64,000 nt of DNA from assembly GCA_009746045.1 (NCBI GenBank), contig RPFO01000288.1:63552-127551 (forward strand), read 5' to 3'. The DNA comes from Mesostigma viride. Taxonomy: Eukaryota; Streptophyta; Mesostigmatophyceae; Mesostigmatales; Mesostigmataceae. The position numbers were made by a program, and so were the translations under genes. Position 1 is the first letter of the stretch, and the number at the start of each line of letters is the position of its first letter. This document shows, piece by piece, positions 21,090-32,253 of this stretch. The notes beneath the pieces are model-generated. The model was not told the DNA's origin, did not search any database, and worked only from the letters and a program-made list of their open reading frames with translations.

Positions 21090-21340
21090 CGTATATGCCC
21101 CTGGGAGCATGAATGTGAGTGCCCCTGGTTGTGGCACCCTGGTCCCAAATTTTTCTGAGCATGCCCAAGTGTGCACAACAGCTGTAAACAATGTAGTTGC
21201 TAATGCTCCTGTTTGTTCCCAAGTGCCCATTAGTGTTCTAAACAGTGCTGCTCCTAAATGCAGCAATCTAATTGTCTATAATGAAGGAATAAGTTACGAG
21301 AATTCGGATGATTGCACTAGCATGCGAGAATGTGAATGAA
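21090..21340 (+). pseudogene. Copia Pol N-terminal fragment
   Basis: The frame 21109-21339 encodes repeats such as NNVVANAPVCSQVPISVLN that correspond to the N-terminal segment of the intact Pol (VNNTCGAAPVCSQAPIDIVN, residues about 85-105). No integrase or RT remains. A relic of a related but diverged copia family. Confidence 0.6.
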
Positions 21341-21891
21341 CTTCTACCCATCTGTTGTGCCGACACACTGACGTAGATGTACTATCAGGCTCAGTATCAT
21401 CTAGTATTGATGCCTATGGACATCAATGGTAGATATATCAATACCGATCTTCTATCAGGCTCAGATCGGTAGTGACAGAGAGCTACTATCAGGCCGCTCT
21501 CAGGCGTGATATATTACTATCTCCTTGGGTTGCGGATTATCTATCTTGATATCTAATACAATTATACTGTATTACCATTATTTTGTATACATCATGAGCA
21601 CATATAGTAATCAACGCTCCATACCTCGACATACTTTGATATCTGTTCCAGCCCTCGGTGGTCCATCCAATAAAGCTGACCAAGTCTTCGTGCCTTGGCT
21701 AGGGTCCTCCACAACCCCCCTTTACGGTTTCCGCCTCATACTTCTATGGAACTCGCACAGCAGCCTTGTCACCACGCGCTCCCTTGTTAGCAGGATGAGC
21801 ACATAACACAGGGATAGCACTCTATCTCCTCATAGCAACTCACAGGCGGGTGCTGTTGTTTTCCTTACTTGCTGGACGGTCAACCTTGTAG

Positions 21892-22318
21892 GCCGGCGTC
21901 ATGTGGGTGGAGCTGCGCCGATCGGTCGACCCGACGTCAGGCGTTGCGGGCCCCTGGGAGAGGTCCCAGGATGGGGTCCTGCCCTACGACGGGGCGCACC
22001 GCTGGCTCCCCCACACCGCGTTGGACCGAGAAGGGAACGTGGCCCTCGGCTACTCCGTTGCGGATGCCAGCAGGAGCGTATGCCCCAGCCTGTACTATAC
22101 CGGGAGGGGCGTGTTTGCGCCACCTGGCACCATGCCGAGCCCGGCGACGCTTCTAATCGCCGGCACGGCGGCGTCCGCCACCTCCTCGTTTGGTGGCCAG
22201 AGCAGCATGGTGGTGGACCCGATGGACGGCTGCAGCTTCTATTTTGTGGGTCCCTGGGAGACCAGGGCGTCGCGCTCGGCCACATACATCGGGGCGGTCC
22301 ACTTTCCCAGCTGCAAGG
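21892..22318 (+). CDS. Host secreted protein, exon 4 of 5
   Basis: Joined to exon 3 in phase 0: AGVMWVELRRS, then DGAHRWLPHTALDREGNVAL, GYSVAD, YTGRGVF, and FGGQSSMVVDPMDGCSFYFV. The order RW...DxxGNxALGYS...YTGR...SSMxVDPxDxC is a characteristic block of large secreted beta-rich proteins and continues the exon-3 domain. Ends G/GTAAGC in phase 1, close to a conserved FPSCK. Confidence 0.72.
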
Positions 22319-23089
22319 GTAAGCGGGGTGGCGCGGGTGAATGGGGGTCTTGCGTCTGCCTACTTTTGCTTGAGCTATAGGATGATGTCAATGTCTTGAG
22401 GTAAGCGGGGTGGCAAAGGTGCCTAGCGTTGTGTGAACTGGTTATCATTGCCTTTGCCAAGAGTTGTGTATAAGGTACTCTGTTGATGAGTTCCTGAACT
22501 TTTTCTACTAGTTTCACGTACGTTCCGAGGTAGGCATTCTTGTTATAATAATGTGCTATATTATGATACGGGCTCAGGTAGTGAACTTACCCATTAGTTT
22601 GCTATCATGCACACATGGTCCAGTATGTAGCACCGATGGTCCAGTATTGACTGTTAGACGAATGTTTTTACCGGCTGTTGTAAAAAGAAAAGTGATAGCG
22701 ACTTTGGATGCACAACAACTGGGCTATCTCATGCCACCTGCAAGAGTAGTATGTGAATGGAGCCAGCATTATGCACAGACCTGCCAATGATACTGACATC
22801 GCCAAAGCTTGCAGCTCTGTTGCATGCTGTTCAGCCATGCACCGCTCCTGCCATGCTCATTTATGAAGTAGCCTGAGCGGGATTGAAAAAAACTGGAGTT
22901 GTACCAACAGTCACCCCATGCTGGCTCTGCTGAGTCACGTATGGCTGCTGGTTGAACCCTCGCGTACTTACCTGCGGGGTACCGCTTCACACCACTGGAA
23001 TCGGCCATCCGTGCAGGCGCCGCCCAGTGTCCTCTAACACTGACATCCGTGCTCCGCCACGTGCTCCTCTCATGCTGACATCTGTGCAG
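22319..23089 (+). other. Intron 4 of the host gene
   Basis: GTAAGC donor, acceptor CTGTGCAG ending at 23089. An imperfect copy of the acceptor and first exon-5 bases occurs near 23013-23046. No other gene is seen. Confidence 0.6.
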
Positions 23090-23250
23090 GCTCTGCCCAG
23101 TGTTCCTCTAACACTGACTGTAACGATGGCCAGTTCTGCTCCCTGGACAAGTGTCGTGACGGCGCGTGTGTTAGCGAGCCGGACCTTTTATTGTGCCGGT
23201 ATGGGGAGGTTTGTGACGAACAAAGCGACAGCTGCGTACCAGGCGCTTAA
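23090..23250 (+). CDS. Host secreted protein, exon 5 of 5 (Cys-rich C-terminus)
   Basis: Phase 1 junction gives GSAQCSSNTDCNDGQFCSL, then DKCRDGACVSEP, LLCRYGEVCDEQSDSC and a TAA stop at 23248-23250. The spacing of cysteines (C-x5-C-x5-C then C-x4-C) resembles Dickkopf- or Stig1-like cysteine-rich modules in extracellular proteins. Frame and splice phase agree with exon 4, which supports the five-exon model. Confidence 0.65.
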
Positions 23251-23735
23251 GTCGATCTTGAGCAGCATGTCCAGCCCCACCAGTAAGGGAATGTTGTATT
23301 AACTAATAATTCATCTGCGTGTAGACTGCATCACGTGAGCATTGACTAGTTTTCGCACATCGTCCTCAGTGGGATGGAATCGTCATGAGACCGTTCTAGC
23401 GGAGAATGTATATATGTGGATGACATGCCGTATAAATGGCAGTACGGCACCTTGCAACGGTCATTAGTGATTTTCGACATGTCAGATGCGTCCGTGAGAT
23501 ATGTTTGTTGCTAAGGTGCTGTGGGGTTTTCTGCACGGGCCTGTCACCGCTGCTGTCTATTGAAAGCTAGCGCCATTCCTGTGCCCAATTTAGTAAACCA
23601 GGCTCCCGGTAACAATATGGGTTGTCCACGTGCGTGGACATGCCACTGTTCATAGATTTTCCCATCGAATTGTCAAAACAACTTCCTTGTTTATGGACTG
23701 GATTGGTGTTGATTCGTTGGTGTTGAAATCCTTGC
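23251..23735. other. Intergenic region downstream of the host gene
   Basis: Expected 3' untranslated and flanking sequence. No gene or repeat recognised. Confidence 0.4.
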
Positions 23736-23739
23736 CCCC

Positions 23740-24450
23740 ATGGCCCTCACTGGTGAGCTCAAGCTGGAGGTTATCCGCCTTCCCCGCTCGCGGGGTAGTA
23801 AGGCTGGACCGCCCCCGCTGCTCCTCACCTTTGAGTACATGGCGGACAAGCTGCTGTTTCTCAAGTGTCGCAAGCGGCGCATGGGGACCCCCTTCACGCT
23901 GGACGACGACTTGACCCTGGCACAGCAACAACGGCGACGGGAGCCATGGCCGACCTACCTCCAGCTCCGGCAGACAGCAGGGAAGAAGCCGGTATACTGG
24001 AGGGGGGCGGTCATCTACGTTGAACACAAGCCCTGGCAGGCGACCCCTGCCCCAGCAACCCCAGCAACCCCAGCCAAGGGGGATGTAGCAGTAGTGTAGA
24101 ATAGTAAGGCTTAGCCGACGTGGCCCACCCCCATGTGCATGTATGCCTATGATGGGACCCACACCAGCACTTTAAGGCATTAGCATTAAGTAGTTAGCCA
24201 TGCTTTTCCCATGGAGAGAGTCACTATCTGCTGAGACGCCATGCCCTAGCCATTGCATAGCCATAATCATCTTATACACCATTCCTGGCGTCTTTAGGTA
24301 TGATACATCATGGTACGTGGTGCAGGTGCACCTTGTGCACCCAGAGTAGGTGGCAGTTTACATCCTCCACCTACAGGTTGTAGCTCCGAATGCCCCTTCT
24401 CAGGGATATGTGTTATATATACTCCCAACGGAGATATGTTCTTAAGTAAT
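23740..24450 (+). mobile_element. LINE ORF1-type copy with 3' tail
   Basis: A 5'-truncated copy. The frame 23740-24099 keeps KLEVIRLPRSRGSK, FEYMADKLLFLKCRKRR, TLDDDLTLAQQQRRREPW and VYWRGAVIYVEHKPW, all in one frame, so this is the least damaged example of the ORF1 C-terminal domain here (about 119 residues). A 3' tail ending CTCCCAACGGAGATATGTT follows at about 24346-24440. There is no RT between the ORF and the tail. Confidence 0.65.
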
Positions 24451-24954
24451 TTATTGGTGCTGATTGTCATGGATGTCATTATTTATGAGGGCGTTCGCTC
24501 GCATGTGATCCCCGTGGTGCGCTCCGATCATCGCATCGTCACCGCCCGCATCCGCCTGCGATCCCCCTCGCCCTTTCGTAAGCACGTGGCACCACCTGAT
24601 TTGCGCACACTCCAGTTGCTTGAGAAATCTGACGACGCTCTGGAGGACTTGCCTGAAAAACAAGCCCACAAGCAGAGGCGTTCGTCGACGCGCTGGACAT
24701 CCCAGCCAGCCACGCCCAGCTGTTCGCTGCCGGCCCGGCATCGGCCCTTCGGCACCTCGCTGACAAGCTGCCCGCGGCCGGGGCCCTGCTGCCCCCCCGC
24801 CGCCCGCCCCGCTTCACCAGCCTGCACTGGCTCCCCGCCGTCATCCAGGCCCAGCAAGCCCTGCGCGACAACAGCGACCCCGCCCGCTACGCCCGCCTCA
24901 CAGCCGATTACCACTCGGTGTTGCGTGCCCGATCCTTGGAACGGGCGCAACAAT
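24451..24954 (+). pseudogene. LINE endonuclease C-terminal fragment
   Basis: The frame near 24480-24590 contains VVRSDHRIVTARIRL, the SDH signature at the end of AP-type (EEP) endonuclease domains of LINEs. After a frame change near 24660 it continues FVDALDIPASHAQLFAAG and further linker to about 24950. The upstream endonuclease is missing, so the element is truncated, and the reading frame is interrupted by the insertion at 24955. Confidence 0.55.
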
Positions 24955-25555
24955 GGAATATATTATATATTTTGGCTTGTTGTCATAGTCCGTAGGACTT
25001 TGGGACTCATTTCGGGACTAATTTGGGAATTGTCCCTTGGTCAGGACTTTTGTATGGAACTATGATAGTTTGTGTGATTCGGACCAGTTATTTTGGGCCT
25101 AGGTTGATGTATGCGATCTTCTAGGGGCCGGTGCAGTCGCGCCGCGCTGCGTACTTTATAGCTGCTTGAGATATTGCACTCATGCGTGGATTCTGTAGCC
25201 TGGCGAGGGTCGATGTCGACCCGAGGATCTTGTGTGGACTGCATGTTTCGGAGTTCTCTGGAAGGTCGGCGCCATGTCGGCGCCTCTTGCCAGCTTGGTG
25301 GCAGACCTAGGTGAAATTGGTCCGAGGACGAGAGTCTCGTCCTCTTGGTTCGGAATAAAGTGTGTGTTATCACCTGTCTGAACCTGGGGCATAATTCCAA
25401 CTGCATTTGGTAGCTCCATCCTAAATGTGGATTGTGTAAATTAATGCAATATTAATCACCGCGAGCCGTAACAGGCCTAAAGCCACGCCTGTTCCGTTAG
25501 TCCCACTCCCAAAGAGTGGTCGTGGTTAGCCAAGAAACCAGAGATAACCTACCTT
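24955..25555 (+). mobile_element. 601-bp insertion flanked by AACAAT, possible solo LTR
   Basis: The hexamer AACAAT occurs at 24949-24954 and 25556-25561, flanking a block that separates the two LINE parts. The block has a poly(A)-signal-like GGAATAAAGTG near 25350 and a PBS-like TTTGGTAGCTCC near 25406, so an LTR origin is plausible. No coding sequence. The nature of the element is not settled. Confidence 0.45.
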
Positions 25556-25561
25556 AACAAT

Positions 25562-27646
25562 AGGATCTTTCGCACGACCCGGATGGGTTCGTTACACTCG
25601 GCCATCCGGCAGGCGACCAAGGAGCACGAGGACCTTCATGTCCGCGAGTACTTCGCCCACCTCAAGGGCCAGCACGGCACGTACGCCTGCGGGACCCGCC
25701 TGCGTCACGCCCAACGGCCCGCCGGCGGCGCGCAGCCGGCGCCGCGGACGCTCTCTGGCTCACCGCAGCAGCAGCTCGACCAGTGGTATTCCTCCCAGTC
25801 CCGGCTGCTCGGCGCCCCCCCGCCGCCTCCGCCGCTTGGCCCTTTGGCGGCCGCACGCCTGGCAGTAGCGCCTGCGGACGTCCCTGCGCCGCCCACGCCG
25901 CCCGCCGCTGAGCAGGACTACACGTACCCAGCCCTGGCAGAACCCCTGGCCGACCCCAACCAGCTCCCGCCGTTCACCGAGCTCGAGCTGAGCACCGCCG
26001 CCAAGCAACTCCGCTTCTATGCCGCCGTTGGACCTGACCAGCTCCCAGCCCCGGTGATTAAGCTGACGGCGCTCACGGGGTTCCTGCTTGACGTCTGCAA
26101 CCGGATCCTGCTTGCCGATGCGCCGCCGATTCCTGAGTGGCAGCACAGCTACCGTATTATGCTGACAGTACAAAAACAAAGGTTCCCCTGACGACCCCGC
26201 CAACTACCGAGGAGTCTGCATCCAGAGCGCCGCACTCAAGTTGTTCATGCGCATGATCCTCAACCGCCTTCGTTCTGCTCTCGACTGTAACCTTGGGGAA
26301 AGTCAAATGGGCTTCCGTCCTGGGCGCAACACCGTCATGGCCATCTTCGTCGCGCGTACGTCGCCTCTTCGAGGAAATCGCTCTCCTGCAACCTGGTGAG
26401 TTTCCCGCCATCCTGATCTTCGTCGACTTCATCAAGGCTTTTGATTCTGTCCTCTGGGACGCTCTATGGGCTGTACTCGCTCGCGCTCGCGTCCCCACTC
26501 CCCTGATTACCGTCATCCGCACGCTGTATGAGGGGTCGACCACTTCGGTGCGCACTCAACACGGCATGACCCCGCCATGCCCACTGCAGACCGGCGTCTG
26601 GCAGGGTTGCGTCCTTTCGCCGTACCTGTTTATTATTGTAGTGGATTATGTTATGCGCCAGGCACGTGCTCGCTTTGCTAGCATTGCAGGCCGTGCCCCT
26701 GGCCTAGCGATCACGAACGAGCTTGGGGAAGGGGGGCCGACTAACAGGCAGAATTTACTAGCTGACCTCATTTATGCCGACGACATCACGCTCATCGAGA
26801 AGCCGGAGTCTGCCCAACTTTGGCTGGACTGCCTGGCGCTCGAGGCTCGGGCGCCGGGTTGGTCTAGAAATCAGCCCTGGCAAAACGGAGGCCCTGGCCC
26901 TCGGCATGGCAGGGCCCCCACCCACACTCCGCCTCTTAGACGATGCCGAGGTCAACTACCCTCCTTCAGGCCGCTTCAAGCTGCTCGGCAGTTGGCTTCC
27001 CGACTGCGAGGACGACATGACGACACGGATCGGCATGGCGTGGGCGCACCTCCATGACCACCGCCGCTGGTGGAGCAACCCCGCCCTACCCCGGATCGTC
27101 AAGCGTGACCTCTTCAAGGTCGTCATTCTGACGATCCTGACCTACGGCGCCGAGACCTGGACACTGACGCAGGAGCTGGAGCAACGACTCGACAGCGCCG
27201 TCACCAAGATGCTGCGCAAGGCCCTTCACATCCCCTTTGGTTTGCACATTAGTAATGAGGATTTGTACGCTGATTTGCCCTATGTTTCCCACATTATTAG
27301 GCACAGTCGCCTGGGCCTAGCCGGGCACCTGGCCCGCACAGATCAGGTAGATACATCAGATAGACTAGCTGGCACCAAGCCCGCCCAGCCTGGGCGATAT
27401 GTCCTAACCTGGCGTGCCCCCGGCCGCGCGCGGCAGGGCCGCCACCCGTGGACATTTCGTGATAGACTCGGCATGGACATGTGCTACACTAGACGTGACG
27501 GGCTCACCCCCGGGCAGCCTCCTGGTTTGTCTGTAATATGGAGGCAGATGGTGCGCAAGGATAGATGGCAAGTAGTAATGAAGGCCGGAGACCACCCCCA
27601 AGCCCAGTGTGGGGGCTCCGCGTGTGACCAAGTATGGCATTCATAG
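25562..27646 (+). pseudogene. LINE reverse transcriptase, multiply frameshifted
   Basis: Successive frames give one non-LTR RT: LHSAIRQATKEHEDLHVREY (25590-25650), YAAVGPDQLPAPVIK (about 26020), PANYRGVCIQSAALKLF and MGFRPGRNT in a shifted frame (about 26200-26330), FVDFIKAFDSVLWDAL (about 26425), LIYADDITLIEK (about 26768, the YADD catalytic box), then after another shift LEISPGKTEALALGM (about 26865) and LTYGAETWTLTQELEQRLDS (about 27140), the usual C-terminal LINE block. At least three frameshifts, so it cannot make active protein. Confidence 0.75.
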
Positions 27647-27744
27647 CGATTCGGGCCGCGGTGCCCACACCCCTGTAACTAGGACCTAGATAGCTTATAC
27701 GATCCATTCCATCCCATGTTCCCCCCCCACTGAGGACTTATGCT

Positions 27745-27780
27745 CACGTGACGCAGTCACGTGTCTAATTAATTAATGAG
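27745..27780 (+). repeat. LINE 3' terminal stem-loop and TTAA tail
   Basis: CACGTGACGCAGTCACGTG (27745-27763) is a perfect 8-bp stem with a GCA loop, followed by AATTAATTAATG. The same stem-loop and TTAA tail occur at 29528-29614. Such terminal stem-loops can act as RT recognition sites in LINEs. Confidence 0.6.
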
Positions 27781-28050
27781 GGCGTTGCGCAAAAAAGCTT
27801 TCCTTTTGTTCTTTCCCCGGCATGGGAGCACACTAATAATTAACATTGGCATAGTTCGTATGAAGCTTGCAGCTAGTCAGTGACAAAGTGGCTTTGTATT
27901 TCCAAATTCAAAGTTTTGTGCAAAGCTAGGCGAATTAAAGGAAGGTCGCGGGTCCGCTGAACAGCGGTCCGAAGGCGACCAATAAGGGTGCGGGATGCGA
28001 CGCGGCGCTCTGTCCAGCTGGCGTTGACGGTTTCTATCCACTAGCTGGTT
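27781..28050. other. Unassigned spacer between LINE copies
   Basis: No coding sequence or known repeat recognised. Confidence 0.3.
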
Positions 28051-28735
28051 GTGCATTGGACAGCACTGCCGGTCAGTCAGAGAAGCGGTTTAGGCATCTC
28101 ACGTCACATGGAAAAGGACGTGGTGAAAAAATGGCTCCGAGCAGGCGGGGAAGCCGCGGTGTACTGGAAGGGGGCGGCCATCTACGTCGGCGACAAGCAC
28201 TGCGGGCAAGCGACCCCCGCTGCCCCAGCACCTCCAGACACCCCAGCTTAGGGGAATACAGCAGTAGTAGCGTAGAATAGTAAGGCCTAGCCACCGTGGC
28301 CTTGTACATGTACGCCTATTACGGGCCCCATGCCAGCTGACCAATGCCTTAGACGGCATTATTTAGCCATGTACATGTGTGCCTAAGATGTGCCACACAC
28401 CATGCAGATGTGATGGCAGCCTAGCTTTATTTAGTTATGCTGTGCCCATGCAGAGAGCTCACTCTCTGCTGAGACGCCATGCCCTAGCCATTGTCTAGCC
28501 ATGATGATCTTCCACCCCATGCCAGGCCTTTGAGCTCTGATACATCATGGTGGTGCAGGTGCTTTTTGTGCACCCAGAGCTTGTGTAGTTTACACCCTAC
28601 CCAACTGTGCAGGAAGTAGCCAGAATGTATTACAAGCCATATGCCCCTTCGATCTCAGGGATATGTGCTACATATACTCCCAACGGAGTTATGTTCTTAA
28701 CCCATTAATTAACTAATTAATTAATTAAGGAAGGC
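28051..28735 (+). mobile_element. LINE ORF1-type copy, 5'-truncated, with 3' tail
   Basis: Only the end of the ORF1-like domain remains (AVYWKGAAIYVGDKHCGQ at about 28155-28205), followed by the shared untranslated region and the tail block at about 28590-28695. Ends in a TTAA microsatellite (28703-28728). Confidence 0.6.
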
Positions 28736-28779
28736 TGAATCGAGCAGGCATGTTGATCAGAAAAGGTATATGTTAGCAT

Positions 28780-29614
28780 GAGATGGACAATCGATGTTCA
28801 CCCGGAGCTGCCAGGTGCGACACTGCAGCTGGCGCCTACCGCCTGCCCCATCGACGGGACAAGGCTGGGCCCCCTCTGGAGTGGTCCTCACCTTCAGCGG
28901 CATCACAGCCCGATCGAGTTTGGTTCCTCTCTCGCCGCAAGAAGCTGGTGAACACCTCCTGGTCGCTTGACGACGACCTGAAGCCACCCGCAGCCAGCAG
29001 CAGCAACGCTGCGATCAGTGGCCCGACTACATCCGCCACAAGACCAACTTCGAGAAGCCCCGAGGGTACTGGCGGGGCGGGGACCTTTATGTCAACAAGA
29101 AACTGTAAAAGCCCCCGGGCCAGGCTCCCCCGAGATAGAGCACTCAAGCTAGTTGTCTAGATGGGGGCAATCGATTATGGGATAGCTTAGGCATTACAGC
29201 ACTTGAAATGATATTAGCGCCCAGCGTTATAGTACCTTCAAGTAGCTCTGGCACCTTGTGGCCATCAGCTTGCGCTTTAGCCGACGTCTAGCTTGAGCCC
29301 ACCTCACTATTGTAGCATAAGCTATGCGTCAGCCTACCTATGGTGTTGCACTGCATGGTTGTATTGCACCCACAGTGTTGCGCCCCGGCACCATGCTAGC
29401 TGTGGAGCTAGAGAGCGCTCTGTGGCCTGCCCACTTGCGGCAGTGAGAGAAGCTACATAGTAGGGCGCCCTCCCTCCTTCTCGCTGTGTATCTAGGGTTG
29501 AAGATTCCTTTACTCTGTATTTGCACCCACGTGACGCAGTCACGTGCTTATTAATTAATTAATTAATTAATTAATTAATTAATTAATTAATTAATTAATT
29601 AATTAATTAATTAA
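28780..29614 (+). mobile_element. Second-type LINE copy with stem-loop tail
   Basis: A diverged ORF1-like fragment reads RRKKLVNTSWSLDDDL, then after a frameshift RCDQWPDYIRHK and YWRGGDLYVNKKL with a stop near 29107. The rest to 29527 is untranslated. It ends with the CACGTGAC-GCA-GTCACGTG stem-loop (29528-29546) and about 66 bp of TTAA repeat. Its tail matches the RT element at 27745 rather than the copies at 23.7, 28.1 and 29.8 kb. Confidence 0.6.
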
Positions 29615-29797
29615 TCGATGTTCACATGTAATGTATAAGAATACATGTAGCAGCCACGAGCCACGAGATAGCCATGGCTGACGGCGGTGCTCATAACTTT
29701 CACGTTTGAGCACCGAGTTTAGTCGTGAATATCACAATCGCTTCGTCTTTCTAAGACGCACATGCTGATATAATTTTCCGACGCTATCACGCAATAT

Positions 29798-31215
29798 ATG
29801 GCGAACAAACGCGCCTCGACGCAACGCAGCCTGGCGGCTGCGCTCGGCAATGAAAATACGTCTTCAGCTTCGGCTGCAGCTTCGCCCTCAGGTCCGGCTG
29901 CCGGCAGCGGTGACACTAGTTGCGCACTAGTGGTCGCCAAGCACCCTCCCGGGCTTCCTGCCTCGCCTTCAGCCTCGCCCGAGCCCAAACGCAGCCGCCC
30001 AACCGAACCTAGCTGGTCTGAGTACGACTTTGACGTTGACGAGTTATTTTCCACCTTCGACGTCAACAGACCCGGCTATTTCGACAGGGCACCCATCCGG
30101 ATCCTGGAGCTTTTGTTTTATGGGTCGTATTCCTCCCTTTTCGACCTGTGCCAACGCCTCCAACGCCATAAATGCTTCCGCAGCCAGTCTGACGGCCAGT
30201 TCCAGCCCGGTGCACCTGACCTGTCTGGCTGGATGCGACCGCGCCTTCAGCTTGCCGCCCTCTTTTCCATCCTTCAGCGCAGTGCCATTGACGTCTGGCG
30301 CCCCATCCCCTTGACCGAATCCACCCTCCTCCTCCACCTCAACGAAGCCCTCTCACAGCACGTGACGCCCCTAGCTGCAGATGTCGGGCAGCTGTGAGTC
30401 GCATGCTGGCTGCTGAGCTCCCCACCATCCCCACCGCCACCGCCACCCTCCTCGCCTCCCCCCCCCCCCCCTCCGCCTCCACCGACTCCATCACCGCCCA
30501 GCTCCGCGACATCGACCAGCGTCTTAAGGACAATGCCATCGCTATCGAGGTCCTGCAGAACACCGCAGGCCTCACCGCCCATGCGGTGAGGGACATTGCC
30601 GCCAAGGCAGCCCCTGCTGGCCTGGCCGGCGATGCTCCTCCCATCACGACCTGGGCGGACATGCTTAAGCAACATACATACCACCTCCACCACCTCCGCC
30701 GTCGCAGCCCAGCTCCAACCGCAGACGCTTGGGCTCCGCGAGGAGGCCGAGCTCGCCAAGCGCAGCCTCAACGCCATACTCAAGAACTTGGACATGGAGG
30801 AAGGTGAGAATTCCGAGAAGCTTGCTGACGTGCGTTTGAGAGCAAAATCCTTGCACGCATGGGCCTTCGATCTTGGTGAGATTAAGCTGACCGCCCACCG
30901 CCTCCCCCGCGCGCGGGGTAAGGCATGGGGCGCCTCCGCTTCTTCTCATTTTTGAGAGCCCAGCGGACAAGATTTCGTTTCTCAGACGCCGCAAGCGGCT
31001 CGAGAACACTCCCTTCACCGTGGACGACGACTTGACCCTGGTGCAGCAACAACGGCGACGGGAGCTATGGCCGACCTACCTTGAGCTCCGGCAGAGCAAG
31101 GCGGGCCAGCCGGTGTATACTGGAAGGGGGCGGCCATCTACGTCGGCCACAAGCCCTGGCACGCGACCCCCTCGACCACGCGTACCGCGGCCCCAGCGAC
31201 TCCAGCCGCCCAAGC
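29798..31215 (+). pseudogene. LINE ORF1-like protein gene, frameshifted
   Basis: Frame 1 (29798-30397) starts MANKRASTQRSLAAALG, is alanine/serine/proline rich with a possible nuclear signal EPKRSRP, then reads a conserved-looking FDVDELFSTFDV and IRILELLFYGSYSSLFDLC. Frame 2 (from about 30394) has a coiled-coil-like stretch DSITAQLRDIDQRLKDNAI. Frame 3 (about 30690-30955) reads LREEAELAKRSLNAILKNLD and EIKLTAHRLP. A further frame (about 30955-31130) ends with FLRRRKRLENTPFTVDDDL and RRRELWPTYLELRQ. The order coiled coil, RRM-like middle, C-terminal domain matches LINE ORF1. At least three frameshifts. Confidence 0.55.
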
Positions 31216-31690
31216 CTAGGGGAATACAGCAGCAGTAGTGTAGAATAGTTAGACAGTGGCCTTGTACATGTGCCCGCCTACTACAGGCACTATACCAGCT
31301 GAGGCCTAGCCTTTTAGTCATGTACATGTGTGCCTATGATGAGCCACCCTCCAGACGATGCCTAGCTTTATTTAATTATGCAGTGCCCATGCAGGGAGTC
31401 ACTCTCTGCTGAGAAGCCATGCCCTAGCTCTTGTATAGCTATGCTGATCTTCCCCACCTATGACGGGCTCCCCTTAGCTGGGTGTTGCCCGAGACTCTGG
31501 GTGGTGCAGGTGCCCTAGTGCACCTATAGCAAGTGTTGTTTACATTCCCACCCTTGCAGGAAGTAGCTTAGAATGTACTATATAGGCCATATGCCCCTTC
31601 TCTGGGCTATGTGCTACATATACTCCCAACGGAGTTATGTTCCTAATTAATTAATTATGTTCCTAATAAATAAATAAATTAATTAATGTA
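29798..31690 (+). mobile_element. Longest ORF1-only LINE copy (HAL1-like)
   Basis: Starts with a nearly intact ORF1 N-terminus and runs through the ORF1 C-terminal domain directly into the shared 3' untranslated region (31215-31540) and tail block (about 31545-31640), ending in TTAA repeats. No endonuclease or RT lies between ORF1 and tail. All four copies of this type share that layout, which suggests a non-autonomous half-LINE family. Confidence 0.6.
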
Positions 31691-32245
31691 GCAGGCATGT
31701 AACAAGAATGCCAGCGAAATTGGTATACCATGGTCCGGATTCTCCAGATTTCCGGCTTGTCAACTATAAAGGGGCCCGCTGAGTGCTGCTAGTGCTGAAA
31801 ATCGGCGCCACTTCTTCGTGAGATCGGAAAGTCTGACTCTCGACCGCGCGAGGGCGCACTTCCAATTTACTATACTCCTACATGCCTCCCATCTTTTACT
31901 GGGATTTTCGCGCCGATCCTGCGGCTGAGATTCCAGGATTGGGCGCGGCGTGACCAATTCCAGTTATGACGACTAACAGAGCCTAGTGTCATGTCCAAAG
32001 AATAAAGGTTGTGTTACCCCGTCAAGGTTACCCTGCAGTCACTATACTGGCCGTACGTAATTATACGTACCTATTCGAGTTCTCCACTTGTCTTCTCCGT
32101 CCCGAAACATACGCCAGAGTACGATTTTCCGTGCTGAACACCTGTCTTCTCCCGGTTAGTAGAGCTAAGACTGTTTTGCAAAAAACATAAGTCTCAAGTC
32201 CAAAGTACTTTTTCCTCAGGACTGTTGCGGTTTAGTTGACATGTT
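31691..32245. other. Unassigned intergenic sequence
   Basis: No supported coding sequence. An AACTATAAAGGGG box near 31763 looks TATA-like, but no gene follows. Confidence 0.3.
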
Positions 32246-32253
32246 AGTAGGAG

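Larger units (their letters stand above)
17133..21891 (+). other. Intron 3 of the host gene, 4.76 kb, loaded with mobile elements
   Basis: Runs from GTGAGG at 17133 to an acceptor ACCTTGTAG ending at 21891; phase 0 on both sides. It contains two TIR elements (17302-20246) and copia-derived pieces (20520-21340). The part 21340-21890 holds three TATCAGGC-containing repeats near 21385, 21450 and 21490 and no gene. Confidence 0.6.

Noticed and set aside
23013..23075. Additional small exon before exon 5
   Set aside because: It is an imperfect copy of the exon-5 acceptor and start, and its frame does not continue.
24978..25405. A precise LTR boundary inside the insertion
   Set aside because: TG...CA ends can be drawn in more than one way and none is flanked by exact duplications; only the AACAAT-bounded block is reported.
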